Below, one piece after another: positions 24,017-32,305 of a stretch of 64,000 nt of DNA. The position numbers were made by a program, and so were the translations under genes. Source of the DNA: Pseudomonadota bacterium (GTDB lineage Bacteria > Pseudomonadota > Gammaproteobacteria > Burkholderiales > Burkholderiaceae_F); assembly GCA_021825945.1 (NCBI GenBank), contig JAKAFN010000009.1, positions 1 to 64,000 on the forward strand, given 5' to 3'. Under the pieces are notes generated by a model. It did no database searches. It was given only the letters and a program-made list of their open reading frames with translations, and had not been told where the DNA came from. Position 1 is the first letter of the stretch. Each line of letters begins with the position of its first letter.

Positions 24017-25387
24017 TTACCGGCGCCCCCCGCCCAACAACGCCGCGCGCCGCACGGTGGGCTTGCGCTCCTCCGATGTCGGCGCTGCAGCCGTCACTGC
24101 GGGTTCCGCAGCCGCCGACGGACCGGGTTCATACGGCTTGAGGAAGAAATCGTCCACCGGCGCCGCCGATCCCCGCTGCGCAGATCCGCCACGGGCGGGA
24201 CGGGAACTCTCGTTTCGGTTCGAAGCGGGACGCCGAGGAAGGCGAAGATCGACCGTCATCGGCTCGATCCGCCGCTTGATCAGCTTTTCGATCGCGGCAA
24301 CCGCCTTGTCGTCCGCGCCGCTGGCGATGGTGAACGCGACCCCATCGGCCCCCGCCCGACCGGTGCGGCCGATGCGATGAACGTAGTCTTCCGCCGAAAA
24401 CGGGACATCGTAATTGATGACCGCGGGCAATGCCGAGATGTCGAGCCCCCGCGCGGCGACATCGGTCGCTACGAGCACGCGCACCGTGCCCGCCTTGAAG
24501 GCATCGAGCGCCTTCATACGCTCGTCCTGCGACTTGTCGCCGTGGATCGACTCCGTCGGCACGCCGTCGCGCTCGAGTTGCCGCGCCAGCCGCCGCGCGC
24601 CGATCTTGGCATTCACGAAGACCAGGACCTGGGCGTAATCGTGGTCACGCAGCAATGCCGTCAGCGCGGCTTCCTTCTCCGACTCATGCACCCGTATGAG
24701 CACCTGGCGCACCGTCTCCGCCGTGGCATTGCTGCGCGCGACCTCGACCAGCACCGGATCGCGAAGAAAGTTGCCCGCAAGCTTCTTGATCTCGTCGGAG
24801 AACGTCGCCGAGAACATCAGGCTCTGCCGGTCCCGCGGCAACAGATTGAGGATGCGCGAAATGTCCGGCAGGAAGCCCATATCGAGCATGCGATCGGCTT
24901 CGTCCAGAACGACGACCTGCACTTGCGACAAGGATGTGTTGCGCGACTGCAGATGATCGAGCAGGCGTCCCGGCGTCGCGACGAGCACTTCCACGCCGGC
25001 CCGCAACGCCTGCGTCTGCGGATCCATGTCCACGCCGCCGTACACCACGGCACTGCGCAAGGGCGTCTGCGCCGCGTACTGGCGCACGTTGACGGCAACC
25101 TGATCCGCCAGTTCCCGGGTCGGCGCGAGAATCAGAGCGCGCACCGGATGCCGCGCGGGCGACATGCTCGTGCTCGCGTGCGGCAATAGTCGGTGCAGGA
25201 TCGGAAGCGAAAATCCGGCGGTCTTGCCGGTTCCGGTCTGTGCCGCACCCATCACATCGCCGCCGCGCATCACGACAGGAATCGCCTTGGACTGGATGGG
25301 CGTGGGGCGCGTGTACCCGAGCGCACGCACCGCGGCGACGAGTCGGGGGTCGAGCCCGAAATGATCGAAATCGGAATAATCGGACAT
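24017..25387 (-). CDS. rhlE: DEAD-box RNA helicase, RhlE type
   Basis: A 456-residue ATP-dependent RNA helicase. Q-motif region DHFGLDPRLVAAVRALGYTRPTPIQ, motif I AQTGTGKT (49-56), motif Ia PTREL, motif II DEAD (162-165), motif III SAT, and in the second domain VLVATDVAARGLDI and HRIGRTGRAG. The C-terminal tail after about residue 370 is Arg/Ser/Ala-rich with a short VDDFFLKPYEPG segment. RhlE acts in ribosome assembly and mRNA turnover. I start at ATG 25387 (MSDYSDFDHFGL). A TTG-initiated longer form is less likely. It precedes the GGDEF gene after a 423-bp gap. Confidence 0.93.
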   Translation of the reverse strand: MSDYSDFDHFGLDPRLVAAVRALGYTRPTPIQSKAIPVVMRGGDVMGAAQTGTGKTAGFSLPILHRLLPHASTSMSPARHPVRALILAPTRELADQVAVNVRQYAAQTPLRSAVVYGGVDMDPQTQALRAGVEVLVATPGRLLDHLQSRNTSLSQVQVVVLDEADRMLDMGFLPDISRILNLLPRDRQSLMFSATFSDEIKKLAGNFLRDPVLVEVARSNATAETVRQVLIRVHESEKEAALTALLRDHDYAQVLVFVNAKIGARRLARQLERDGVPTESIHGDKSQDERMKALDAFKAGTVRVLVATDVAARGLDISALPAVINYDVPFSAEDYVHRIGRTGRAGADGVAFTIASGADDKAVAAIEKLIKRRIEPMTVDLRLPRRPASNRNESSRPARGGSAQRGSAAPVDDFFLKPYEPGPSAAAEPAVTAAAPTSEERKPTVRRAALLGGGRR

Positions 25388-25518
25388 GGCGTCAGCAGCG
25401 CGCAGCCCGGAAAGACGGTTCGCGGGGAACCGGGGAAATGGCAACCATGGGGAGGCATTCTAGCGCGCTTGTGCTTCACCGCGCCCGGACTTGCTCCCCG
25501 ATCGCAAGAAAATGCGAT

Positions 25519-25995
25519 TCAGTACAAGCGGAAAACCACCCCGGAGGGGCTGGCCTCCAGGACATCGATGATCTTTCCCTGGACGCGGATCTCGCGCGTG
25601 GTTCGCAGATCGATCGCAATCCGCCGCGTATCGATCGGACCGGACCGCGCCACCCCGACGCCCGCGTCCGCCCCGACCGGCCTGCCGGCCAGCACGTCGA
25701 CATCGTGGCGCTCGAACACCGCCCGCCCGGCGTCGTCGATCCCGAGGTAGCGAATCTCCACGCTAGCCCGTCTCTCCCCGGGGACGAGACCGTCATACCA
25801 ATGTTCCGATCCGGGGACGGAGAGCCGCAGAACCAACTCGCCGACGCCGGCATAGCCTTCCCCCGCCGGCCGATTGGTCGACACCCCGCCCGCTGCGCAA
25901 GCGCCGAGCACGGCGACGCACATCAGCGCGGCAAGACTGCTGCATGCACGCCGAACCCCAGCGCGCCAACCCCGGATGACGAAGGAGAAGTGCAT
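25519..25995 (-). CDS. Putative lipoprotein of unknown function
   Basis: A 158-residue protein I do not recognise. The N-terminus has a positive stretch, a hydrophobic core and a lipobox LGAC with C33, so it should be lipidated and, with Ala at +2, sent to the outer membrane by Lol. The mature part alternates short beta-like segments (VGELVLRLSVPG, RRASVEIRYLGIDDAGRAVFERHDVDVL, RRIAIDLRTTREIRVQGKIIDVLEASPSGVVFRLY) and reads as a small beta-rich domain. TATCCT ends 6 nt before the ATG, and there is no Shine-Dalgarno sequence. It lies between efp and rhlE on the same strand but with gaps of over 100 bp on either side. Confidence 0.75.
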   Translation of the reverse strand: MHFSFVIRGWRAGVRRACSSLAALMCVAVLGACAAGGVSTNRPAGEGYAGVGELVLRLSVPGSEHWYDGLVPGERRASVEIRYLGIDDAGRAVFERHDVDVLAGRPVGADAGVGVARSGPIDTRRIAIDLRTTREIRVQGKIIDVLEASPSGVVFRLY

Positions 25996-26001
25996 GGGGC
26001 G

Positions 26002-26029
26002 AGGATAGGCGTCTGCGGAAATCCGTAAA
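26002..26029 (-). promoter_or_regulatory. Promoter candidate of the lipoprotein gene
   Basis: On the minus strand TTTACG (26029-26024), a 16-nt spacer and TATCCT (26007-26002) resemble a sigma-70 promoter. Six nt then separate the -10 from the ATG at 25995. The predicted transcript would start at or next to the start codon. Confidence 0.4.
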
Positions 26030-26100
26030 CGGGCGAGGAACCGCGCCGCTGCCGGGCTTCTCCGGCGATTCGGCGCGGCCGCCCGCCGCGTTCGGATTGC

Positions 26101-26655
26101 TTACACCCGGCGGCGATACTCGCCCGTACGGGTATCGATCTCGATGCGATCGCCTTGCGCCACGAAGATCGGCACCGGCACCTCGAACCCGGTGGCGATC
26201 TTCGCCGGCTTGAGCACCTTGCCCGAGGTGTCGCCCTTGACCGCCGGTTCCGTCCAGACGACTTCCCGTTCGACCGAATTGGGCAGTTCGACCGAAATCG
26301 CCTTGCCGTCGTAGAACACGACCTCGACCGGCATGCCGTCCTCGAGATAGTTCAGGGCGTCGCCCATGTTCGCGGCTTCCACCTCGTATTGGTTGTAGTC
26401 CGCGTCCATGAATACGTACATGGGGTCCGCGAAGTAGGAGTAGGTGCACTCCTTGTGGTCGAGCATGACCTGCTCGACCTTGTCGTCGGCCCGGAAAACC
26501 ACTTCCGTGCCGGAGTTGTTGAGCAGACCGCGCAGTTTCAGCCGCACCGTCGCCGCATTGCGGCCACCGCGATTGAACTCGGACTTCAGCACGATCATCG
26601 GATCCTTGCCGTGCATGACGACGTTGCCGGCACGGATTTCTTGAGCGGTTTTCAT
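26101..26655 (-). CDS. efp: Translation elongation factor P
   Basis: A 184-residue three-domain EF-P that relieves ribosome stalling at polyproline. The tip of domain I reads [11 protein letters not shown], with Arg32 at the modification site instead of lysine. Arg32 EF-Ps are rhamnosylated by EarP, whose gene lies 215 bp upstream on the same strand, and no EpmA/EpmB-type lysine system is seen in the window. Domain III signature [25 protein letters not shown] is intact. Weak GGAAA ribosome-binding site upstream. Confidence 0.97.
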   Translation of the reverse strand: MKTAQEIRAGNVVMHGKDPMIVLKSEFNRGGRNAATVRLKLRGLLNNSGTEVVFRADDKVEQVMLDHKECTYSYFADPMYVFMDADYNQYEVEAANMGDALNYLEDGMPVEVVFYDGKAISVELPNSVEREVVWTEPAVKGDTSGKVLKPAKIATGFEVPVPIFVAQGDRIEIDTRTGEYRRRV

Positions 26656-26712
26656 GGGGGAATTTCCAGGCGTGGGGCCGTTACGAAACCCGCTATTTTA
26701 GCGTGAAACAAG

Positions 26713-26793
26713 CGTCATTGCGAGAGCGCGGGTCGACGCAATCCGGAAGCGCACGGACCGGATCGCCGCGGCCCTGCGGGCCTCGCGACGACC
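26713..26793 (+). repeat. Dispersed palindromic repeat, family 1, full copy D
   Basis: About 80 bp between efp and earP, bounded by CGTCATTGCGAGAGCG on the left and CTCGCGACGACC on the right, with internal GGCCCTGCGGGCC. The two ends are inverted relative to each other, so the whole element can fold as one long hairpin. Its right half is nearly the same as copy C. Confidence 0.65.
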
Positions 26794-26870
26794 ATGCGGG
26801 CGCGCTTCCGACCCCTCGCTGGCGGTCGCGGTGTCTCCCCTGTTCGGGGCGGCGCACATCGCCATGATCG

Positions 26871-27947
26871 TTACCGGATTTTCGCCACGAAACGAAGCAG
26901 GCGGGAAACCAGGTCGTCCTGGGCCAAGGCGCGAGTACGCGCCCGCGCCACGCTATCCCGCCAGGCTTCCGGCGGGGTCAGCGCCAGCCCTGCCGCGAGG
27001 TTTCCCGATTCCAGTCCATTCCATACCCGGTGAAACCCGCGCAAGGATTCCGGCGCGTCCAGCCAGTCGAGCAGCGCGGCGAGCTTGGCGCCCAACACCG
27101 CGTCCTCCTGCGGATAGGGCTGCCAGACGAACGGCGCTCCCGCCCAGAGCGCCCGCACCAGGCTGTCCTCGCCGCGCACGAAATTGCAATCGCCGCACCA
27201 GAGCACGCGATCGAATTCCCCCTGCGAGACGAACGGCAGAAACACGGTGCGATGGGAGCCCGCCTGCGCGGCCCGCACCGCCGCGGTCGCGCGTCCCGCC
27301 GCGACCAGCAACAGCGCCGGACCTCGATCCAGCGCCTGCAGCAGTTCCTCCAGATGCGGCGGCTCATAGCAGAACAAGGTCACGATCGGTTCGCCATGCC
27401 ATGCGATGCCACGCCGCGCGAGCCAGGTCGCGCGGTCGAACCCCGCACGCTCGGCCATCAGATCCGGTTCCCGCAGCAACCCGCCCGTATCCTCGGTGAA
27501 TCCCGGGAAGAAAAACCACTTGCGGATTCCCGCCTCGGCACCGCCATGCACCGGGGACGCTAGGCCATGAGAGCGGGCCACCCAGGATTCGGCACTCAGG
27601 TATTCCAGATTGATCCAGGGAATGCCGTCCCCGCCGCCTGCCGCCCGCATCCGATTCGCATGTGCGATCGCCCCGACGACGGCCTGCGGCATGCTGCAAC
27701 CGAATGCCTCGATCACGACGTCGCCGGGGACGAAATCCCGGTCCGCCCGCGCAAACGCATGGATCGACACGCCCTCGCACCCTCCGGGCGCCATCCAGGC
27801 CAGCGCCGACGCATCGTCGACCCACAGGCGCACGGAATGGCCGCGACCGGCAAGCTGCGTCGCCAGACGCCAGCTCACCCCCAGATCGCCGTAATTGTCG
27901 ATGACCTGGCAGAAGATGTCCCAGGTTCCGCGCGCTCCGCCCGCCAT
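26871..27947 (-). CDS. earP: EF-P arginine rhamnosyltransferase EarP
   Basis: A 358-residue cytoplasmic GT-B enzyme (GT104) that adds rhamnose from dTDP-rhamnose to Arg32 of EF-P. The N-terminal catalytic motif DNYGDLGVSWRLA carries D17 and D21, corresponding to the two essential aspartates, and the nucleotide-sugar site RGEDSLVRALWAG is near the C-terminus. WINLEYLSAE and KWFFFPGFTEDTGGLLRE are typical EarP segments. It starts directly after the gluQ stop (27948), so the two are coupled. efp follows after 215 bp containing a repeat. Confidence 0.96.
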   Translation of the reverse strand: MAGGARGTWDIFCQVIDNYGDLGVSWRLATQLAGRGHSVRLWVDDASALAWMAPGGCEGVSIHAFARADRDFVPGDVVIEAFGCSMPQAVVGAIAHANRMRAAGGGDGIPWINLEYLSAESWVARSHGLASPVHGGAEAGIRKWFFFPGFTEDTGGLLREPDLMAERAGFDRATWLARRGIAWHGEPIVTLFCYEPPHLEELLQALDRGPALLLVAAGRATAAVRAAQAGSHRTVFLPFVSQGEFDRVLWCGDCNFVRGEDSLVRALWAGAPFVWQPYPQEDAVLGAKLAALLDWLDAPESLRGFHRVWNGLESGNLAAGLALTPPEAWRDSVARARTRALAQDDLVSRLLRFVAKIR

Positions 27948-28883
27948 TCAGATCTTCCCCCACGATGCACGCCACCGGCCTACCGCTTCCGCCAACAGAC
28001 CCGGAACCGTCGTCGCCACACCCGACGCGCCCAGGCCGAGGTCGCGCATCGCCTGCGCAAGCGCCGCCGATCCGGGAACGAACGCCTCCGCCCCCGTCTG
28101 CTTGGAGAGTTTCTCGCCCGCCGCGTCGCGCACCAGCGGAACATGGAGATACCGCGGCGTCGCCAGACCCAGCATGCGTTGCAGAAGCACCTGGCGCGCA
28201 GTCGAGTCCGCCAGATCCTCCCCCCGCACCACATCGGTCACGCCCTGCCCGGCATCGTCCACCACCACGGCGAGCTGGTATGCCCACACGCCATCGGCGC
28301 GCAGGAGGACGAAATCGCCTACCGTGCGATCGATGGCCTCGACGTGCCTGCCCAATCGCCGATCAACCCAATCGATCTGCGCGGCCGCACCCTCGGGCAC
28401 CCGCAGCCGCCACGCCCGCGGCCCGTGCGACGCGCCCTCGGCAATACCCGCGCGACAGGTCCCCGGGTAGCGCCGCTCGGCATGGCGTTCGGGCGCCATC
28501 CCCCGTTGCGTCGCCAGGGCCTCTTCGATCACACGACGCGAACACGCGCAGGGGTATGCGAAACCGCCGGTGCGTAAGGCATCGAGCGCCCGTTGATAGT
28601 CCTCCGTGCGATCGCGCTGGCGGATCACCGGCCGGTCCGGGTACAGGCCGCAGGCTGCGAGCTGCCCGAGAATCGTCTCTTCGGCACCGCGCCGACAGCG
28701 CGGGCCGTCGATGTCTTCGATCCGGATCAGCCATTGCCCGCCATGCACGCGCGCATCGAGCCACGATGCGAGCGCAGCCGCCAGCGAACCGCGATGCAGC
28801 GGGCCGGTAGGGGAAGGCGCGAAACGCCCGACGTAGGCCGCGGCGGCGACCACCGCACCCAAATCGACGGCGACCGGAACCAT
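27948..28883 (-). CDS. gluQ: Glutamyl-Q tRNA(Asp) synthetase
   Basis: A 311-residue shortened GluRS paralogue that glutamylates queuosine in the anticodon loop of tRNA-Asp. The class I motif [13 protein letters not shown] is at 21-33 and the KMSKS-like KLSKQ at 258-262. The zinc ligands C112, C114, Y139 and C143 of this subfamily are present, and the anticodon-binding domain of GluRS is missing as expected. CAAAAT ends 6 nt before the ATG and no good Shine-Dalgarno sequence is seen. First gene of gluQ-earP. Confidence 0.93.
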   Translation of the reverse strand: MVPVAVDLGAVVAAAAYVGRFAPSPTGPLHRGSLAAALASWLDARVHGGQWLIRIEDIDGPRCRRGAEETILGQLAACGLYPDRPVIRQRDRTEDYQRALDALRTGGFAYPCACSRRVIEEALATQRGMAPERHAERRYPGTCRAGIAEGASHGPRAWRLRVPEGAAAQIDWVDRRLGRHVEAIDRTVGDFVLLRADGVWAYQLAVVVDDAGQGVTDVVRGEDLADSTARQVLLQRMLGLATPRYLHVPLVRDAAGEKLSKQTGAEAFVPGSAALAQAMRDLGLGASGVATTVPGLLAEAVGRWRASWGKI

Positions 28884-28889
28884 GCCGAT

Positions 28890-28895
28890 ATTTTG
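28890..28895 (-). promoter_or_regulatory. -10-like element 6 nt before gluQ
   Basis: CAAAAT on the minus strand (28895-28890) is followed by 6 nt and the gluQ ATG. The first base deviates from TATAAT and no -35 is visible. It is listed because the spacing matches ftsK, argH, ald and the lipoprotein gene. Confidence 0.25.
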
Positions 28896-28940
28896 CCTGT
28901 CCGACCGCCGGCCGGGGCGGGAATTGCGACCTCGCGAGGT

Positions 28941-30353
28941 TCAGGCCGTTCCGTCCGCCACCGGCAGCAGATCGCCGGTCACGGCACGATAGCGGGCGCG
29001 CAACTGCGGCAGCGCGTCCGGATGGTGTTGCTGAATATGATCGATGAATTTCTCCCGGACTTCGCAACGCAGATCCCACGATGCCGAGGAGTTCGCCGCC
29101 GTGACCAGAATTCGAAGCTGTATCGCCCGATCCGTGGCCTCGGTGACCTGTAGGTTCCAAAATCGCCCGTCCCATAGGGGATTGGACTCGATGATCCGCT
29201 TCAAGACGCCGCGCGCCTGGTCAACCGGGAACGAATAGTCGACCCAGACGTGCACGGAGCCCACCAGATCGGCGGAACTGCGAGTCCAGTTCTGAAACGG
29301 CTTTTCGATGAAGTAGCTCAACGGCACGACCAATCGCCGGTCATCCCAAATCCGTACGACGACGTAGGTCAACGTGATCTCCTCGATACGTCCCCACTCG
29401 CCCTCGACGATCACGACGTCGTCCTCCCGGATCGGCTGCGTGAGCGCGATCTGGAAGCCCGCGAACAGGTTGGCCATGGTTTTCTGGGTGGCAAAGCCGG
29501 CGACGATACCCAGTACCCCCGCGGAAGCAAGCAAGGTGTCCCCGATGTGGCGCACTGCGGGGAAGAGCATCAGCACGGAGCCGGCGGCAAATACGCCAAC
29601 GATCACATCGACGACCCGACTGACGATGTGGACTTTCGTGTGGATCTGGCGCGCCCGAAGGTTGTCGGCGGCAGTGACGTCGTATTTCAGCAGGACCGCC
29701 CGTTCGGCGACTCGTACGGCTTGGAACAGCACCGCCGCCGCACCAACGATCAGCAAGATGCTCGTGCCTTTTGCGATCGTGTCGCCATAATCGGCGGGCA
29801 GCGGCAGAATCGGCAGCGCCAGAACGACGCCGAGGACGGGCACCATCACCCGCAGGCTTTTCCCGACCAGTCGCAGCAGAAGGTCGTCCAGTTTTCCGGG
29901 AGTGCGCGAGAACCACTGACTGAGCCGATCATCGAGGCCGCGCGTCGCACGGAAAAGGAACCAGAATCCGAGCGCGAACGCACACAGATCCAGGACCGCT
30001 CCCGCGAGGGAGCGAGCGGCCTGGGCTTCCTTTCCGGGTGCGAAACGGCCAAGCAGAAATGTTGCCGTGAGAACCGAGCTGTAGACCCAGATCAGTCCAT
30101 ACGCCGGCTTCTGCAGCGCGTTCAGCACGGTTTGGCGGATCGCGACCTCCGCTCCCGTCTTCGGCTGCGCCCAACGTCGAAAAACGACAGCCGCCGCGAC
30201 ATTCGCAAGCAAGGCGCCCAGCAGCAGGCTTGCGATGACGGCCGCGTCGGCGACGCGGATCGGGCCGATCAGGATCCGGCTCCCGAGGGGGCCAAGCAGC
30301 CTTGCGCTGCCCGCGCCCAACAGCGCGGTCAAGGTTTCGGAAAGATGGTCCAT
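28941..30353 (-). CDS. MscS-family mechanosensitive channel
   Basis: A 470-residue inner-membrane protein. About five hydrophobic helices (roughly 35-60, 80-105, 120-140, 170-190, 200-215) precede the MscS core, whose pore helix TM3 is LLASAGVLGIVAGFATQKTMANLFAGFQIALTQPI. The beta domain follows (REDDVVIVEGEWGRIEEITLTYVVVRIWDDRRLVVPLSYF), then a C-terminal alpha/beta cage. It is longer than E. coli MscS (286 aa), closer to the YbdG/YnaI class with extra N-terminal helices. It would open during hypo-osmotic shock. AGGAGA precedes the ATG. Divergent from ald. Confidence 0.92.
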   Translation of the reverse strand: MDHLSETLTALLGAGSARLLGPLGSRILIGPIRVADAAVIASLLLGALLANVAAAVVFRRWAQPKTGAEVAIRQTVLNALQKPAYGLIWVYSSVLTATFLLGRFAPGKEAQAARSLAGAVLDLCAFALGFWFLFRATRGLDDRLSQWFSRTPGKLDDLLLRLVGKSLRVMVPVLGVVLALPILPLPADYGDTIAKGTSILLIVGAAAVLFQAVRVAERAVLLKYDVTAADNLRARQIHTKVHIVSRVVDVIVGVFAAGSVLMLFPAVRHIGDTLLASAGVLGIVAGFATQKTMANLFAGFQIALTQPIREDDVVIVEGEWGRIEEITLTYVVVRIWDDRRLVVPLSYFIEKPFQNWTRSSADLVGSVHVWVDYSFPVDQARGVLKRIIESNPLWDGRFWNLQVTEATDRAIQLRILVTAANSSASWDLRCEVREKFIDHIQQHHPDALPQLRARYRAVTGDLLPVADGTA

Positions 30354-30437
30354 GGACGTCTCCTGTCGGCAATCGGGTCAATACAGGAGTGGCGAACCTA
30401 TCATGAAGCGGATGGGTTTCCGGGCGCGAAGAACGCC

Positions 30438-30443
30438 TAGAAT
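30438..30443 (+). promoter_or_regulatory. -10 element 6 nt before ald
   Basis: TAGAAT (30438-30443) ends exactly 6 nt before the ald ATG at 30450. No Shine-Dalgarno sequence lies between them and the -35 region (GTTTCC around 30416) is poor. The spacing predicts a leaderless transcript. Confidence 0.4.
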
Positions 30444-30449
30444 CTCCGC

Positions 30450-31562
30450 ATGCATATCGGCGTCCCCAAAGAAATCAAAAACAACGAATACCGTGTCGGC
30501 ATGACCCCGGCGGCGGTGCGTGAGGCCGTGCATCACGGCCATGCGGTGCTCGTCCAGGCGGGGGCGGGAATCGGGATCGGCTGTGACGACGACGCCTACC
30601 GGGCAGCAGGCGCGCAGATCGCCGCCGAAGCGCACGCGGTCTTCGCCCAGTCCGAATTGATCGTCAAGGTCAAGGAGCCGCAACCGCAGGAATGCGGCTG
30701 GCTTTCACGCGGGCAGGTGATCTTCACCTATCTGCACCTTGCGGCGGATCGCCGACAGGCGGATCTGCTACTTGCCTCCGGTGCTACGGCGATCGCGTAC
30801 GAGACGATCACCGACGATCACGGTGGCCTGCCTCTGCTCGCGCCGATGAGCGAGGTGGCGGGACGAATGGCGATCCAGGTCGGCGCGGTGTCCCTGCAGG
30901 AATCCAACGGCGGCCGCGGCGTCCTGCTGGGCGGAGTGCCCGGCGTCGCACCGGGCAAGGTGGCGGTCCTCGGTGGCGGCGTGGTCGGCACGAATGCGGC
31001 GAAAATGGCGATCGGGCTCGGTGCCTCGGTCACGATTCTCGACCGGTCGATGCCGCGGCTGCGCGCCCTCGACGACCTCTTCCTCGGGCGTGTCCAGACC
31101 GAGTTCGCATCATTCGACGCGACCGAGCAGGCGGTCGGGGAAGCCGACCTCGTGATCGGCGCCGTGCTGATCCCCGGCGCGGCGGCGCCCAAGCTGATCC
31201 GCCGTGAACAACTCGCCGGCATGAAACGCGGCGCCGTCATCGTCGACGTCGCAATCGACCAAGGAGGCTGCGTCGAAACCTCGCGTCCGACGACGCATGC
31301 CGATCCCACCTTCGTCGTCGACGGCGTCGTACATTACTGCGTCGCCAACATGCCCGGGGCGGTGCCGCGCACATCGGCCTTCGCGCTCAACAACGCCACG
31401 TTGCCGTTCACGCTGGCGCTGGCAGACAAGGGATGGCATCAGGCCTGCGCCGAGGATCGACATCTGCGCGCCGGGGTGAACGTGCATGCAGGAACGATCA
31501 CCCACCCGGCGGTGGCCGAAGCCCTGGGGATGGAACATACGCGGCTCGTCTTTGCAAGCTGA
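30450..31562 (+). CDS. ald: Alanine dehydrogenase
   Basis: A 370-residue NAD-dependent enzyme that interconverts L-alanine and pyruvate plus ammonia. N-terminus [20 protein letters not shown] is the family start. Substrate residues K75 (KVKEPQ) and H96 (TYLHLA) are present, as is the Rossmann loop GGGVVG (175-180) with [10 protein letters not shown] near the C-terminus. Length is normal. Divergent from the MscS-like gene and convergent with the ADP-ribose pyrophosphatase. Confidence 0.96.
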   Translation: MHIGVPKEIKNNEYRVGMTPAAVREAVHHGHAVLVQAGAGIGIGCDDDAYRAAGAQIAAEAHAVFAQSELIVKVKEPQPQECGWLSRGQVIFTYLHLAADRRQADLLLASGATAIAYETITDDHGGLPLLAPMSEVAGRMAIQVGAVSLQESNGGRGVLLGGVPGVAPGKVAVLGGGVVGTNAAKMAIGLGASVTILDRSMPRLRALDDLFLGRVQTEFASFDATEQAVGEADLVIGAVLIPGAAAPKLIRREQLAGMKRGAVIVDVAIDQGGCVETSRPTTHADPTFVVDGVVHYCVANMPGAVPRTSAFALNNATLPFTLALADKGWHQACAEDRHLRAGVNVHAGTITHPAVAEALGMEHTRLVFAS

Positions 31563-31661
31563 CCGCGGACCATGCCCCTTCTCCGAGAAACGGAGCGCGG
31601 GCCTGCGCATCGCCCCCCGACGAGCGCGAAAGGCGGGAGCGCGGTCCCGTTCGGCGCAGGC

Positions 31662-32216
31662 TTACCGCGACAGGAATCGCTCGAGCCAGTACACGCCGAT
31701 GATGGTCTTCACATCGGTGACGGTGCCGTCCCCCGCCCATACGAGGACCTGCCGCCATGGCGCGGAGAACACTTCGACGACTTCGCCGGCGTCGGGTTCC
31801 GCCCCTCCCACCTGCTGCAAGTCGCGGGCGAGGAAAACCTCGAGCTTCTCGTCGGAATAGCCGATGGCGTTGTGGAATCCGCCGAGGTGATCCCAGCGCG
31901 CAGCGCAATAGCCCGTCTCTTCCTGCAATTCCCGTTGGGCGCAGGCGAGCGCATCTTCGCCAAGATCGAGCTTGCCGGCGGGAAGTTCGATGAAGCTGCG
32001 GCCGGCGGCATAACGGAATTGCCGTTCCAGCAGCACCGTGTCGTCGTCGAGTAGCGGCACGATCACCGCGGCGCCGGGATGACGGATGTACTCGCGCACG
32101 CCGACATGTCCATCGGAACAACGGACACGGTCGCGGTGGATCGTGAAGAACGTGCCCTCGAAGGCGCGTTCGGATTCCAGGGAGATTTCAGCCAGGGGAT
32201 CGCGGGAAGGTTCCAT
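31662..32216 (-). CDS. nudF: ADP-ribose pyrophosphatase (Nudix)
   Basis: A 184-residue Nudix hydrolase. The Nudix box G-x5-E-x7-REUxEExGU is complete at 81-103 (GKLDLGEDAL...RELQEETG), preceded by ELPAG, and a conserved Pro/Gly-rich tail follows. The GxxYSDE segment after the box (NAIGYSDEKLEVFLA) is typical of ADP-ribose pyrophosphatases. It would cleave ADP-ribose or related nucleotide sugars. It lies just downstream of nuoN but is separated by a repeat. Substrate is inferred from family only. Confidence 0.88.
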   Translation of the reverse strand: MEPSRDPLAEISLESERAFEGTFFTIHRDRVRCSDGHVGVREYIRHPGAAVIVPLLDDDTVLLERQFRYAAGRSFIELPAGKLDLGEDALACAQRELQEETGYCAARWDHLGGFHNAIGYSDEKLEVFLARDLQQVGGAEPDAGEVVEVFSAPWRQVLVWAGDGTVTDVKTIIGVYWLERFLSR

Positions 32217-32263
32217 GCGTCATTCCGGATATACGGGTTTTATGCAATCCCTGCCACCATCGA

Positions 32264-32297
32264 CCCTCGCCGCTCCCGCACGCAGGCGGGAGGGAAA
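32264..32297 (+). repeat. Dispersed palindromic repeat, family 2, copy E4
   Basis: CCCTCGCCGCTCCCGC, 6 nt, then GCGGGAGGGAAAA: arms CTCCCGC/GCGGGAG form a 7-bp perfect inverted repeat. Related copies lie at 48591-48613, 55455-55486 and 62601-62641. Here it separates nuoN from the Nudix gene and could help end or stabilise the nuo transcript. Confidence 0.6.
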
Positions 32298-32305
32298 ATT
32301 TCTCC

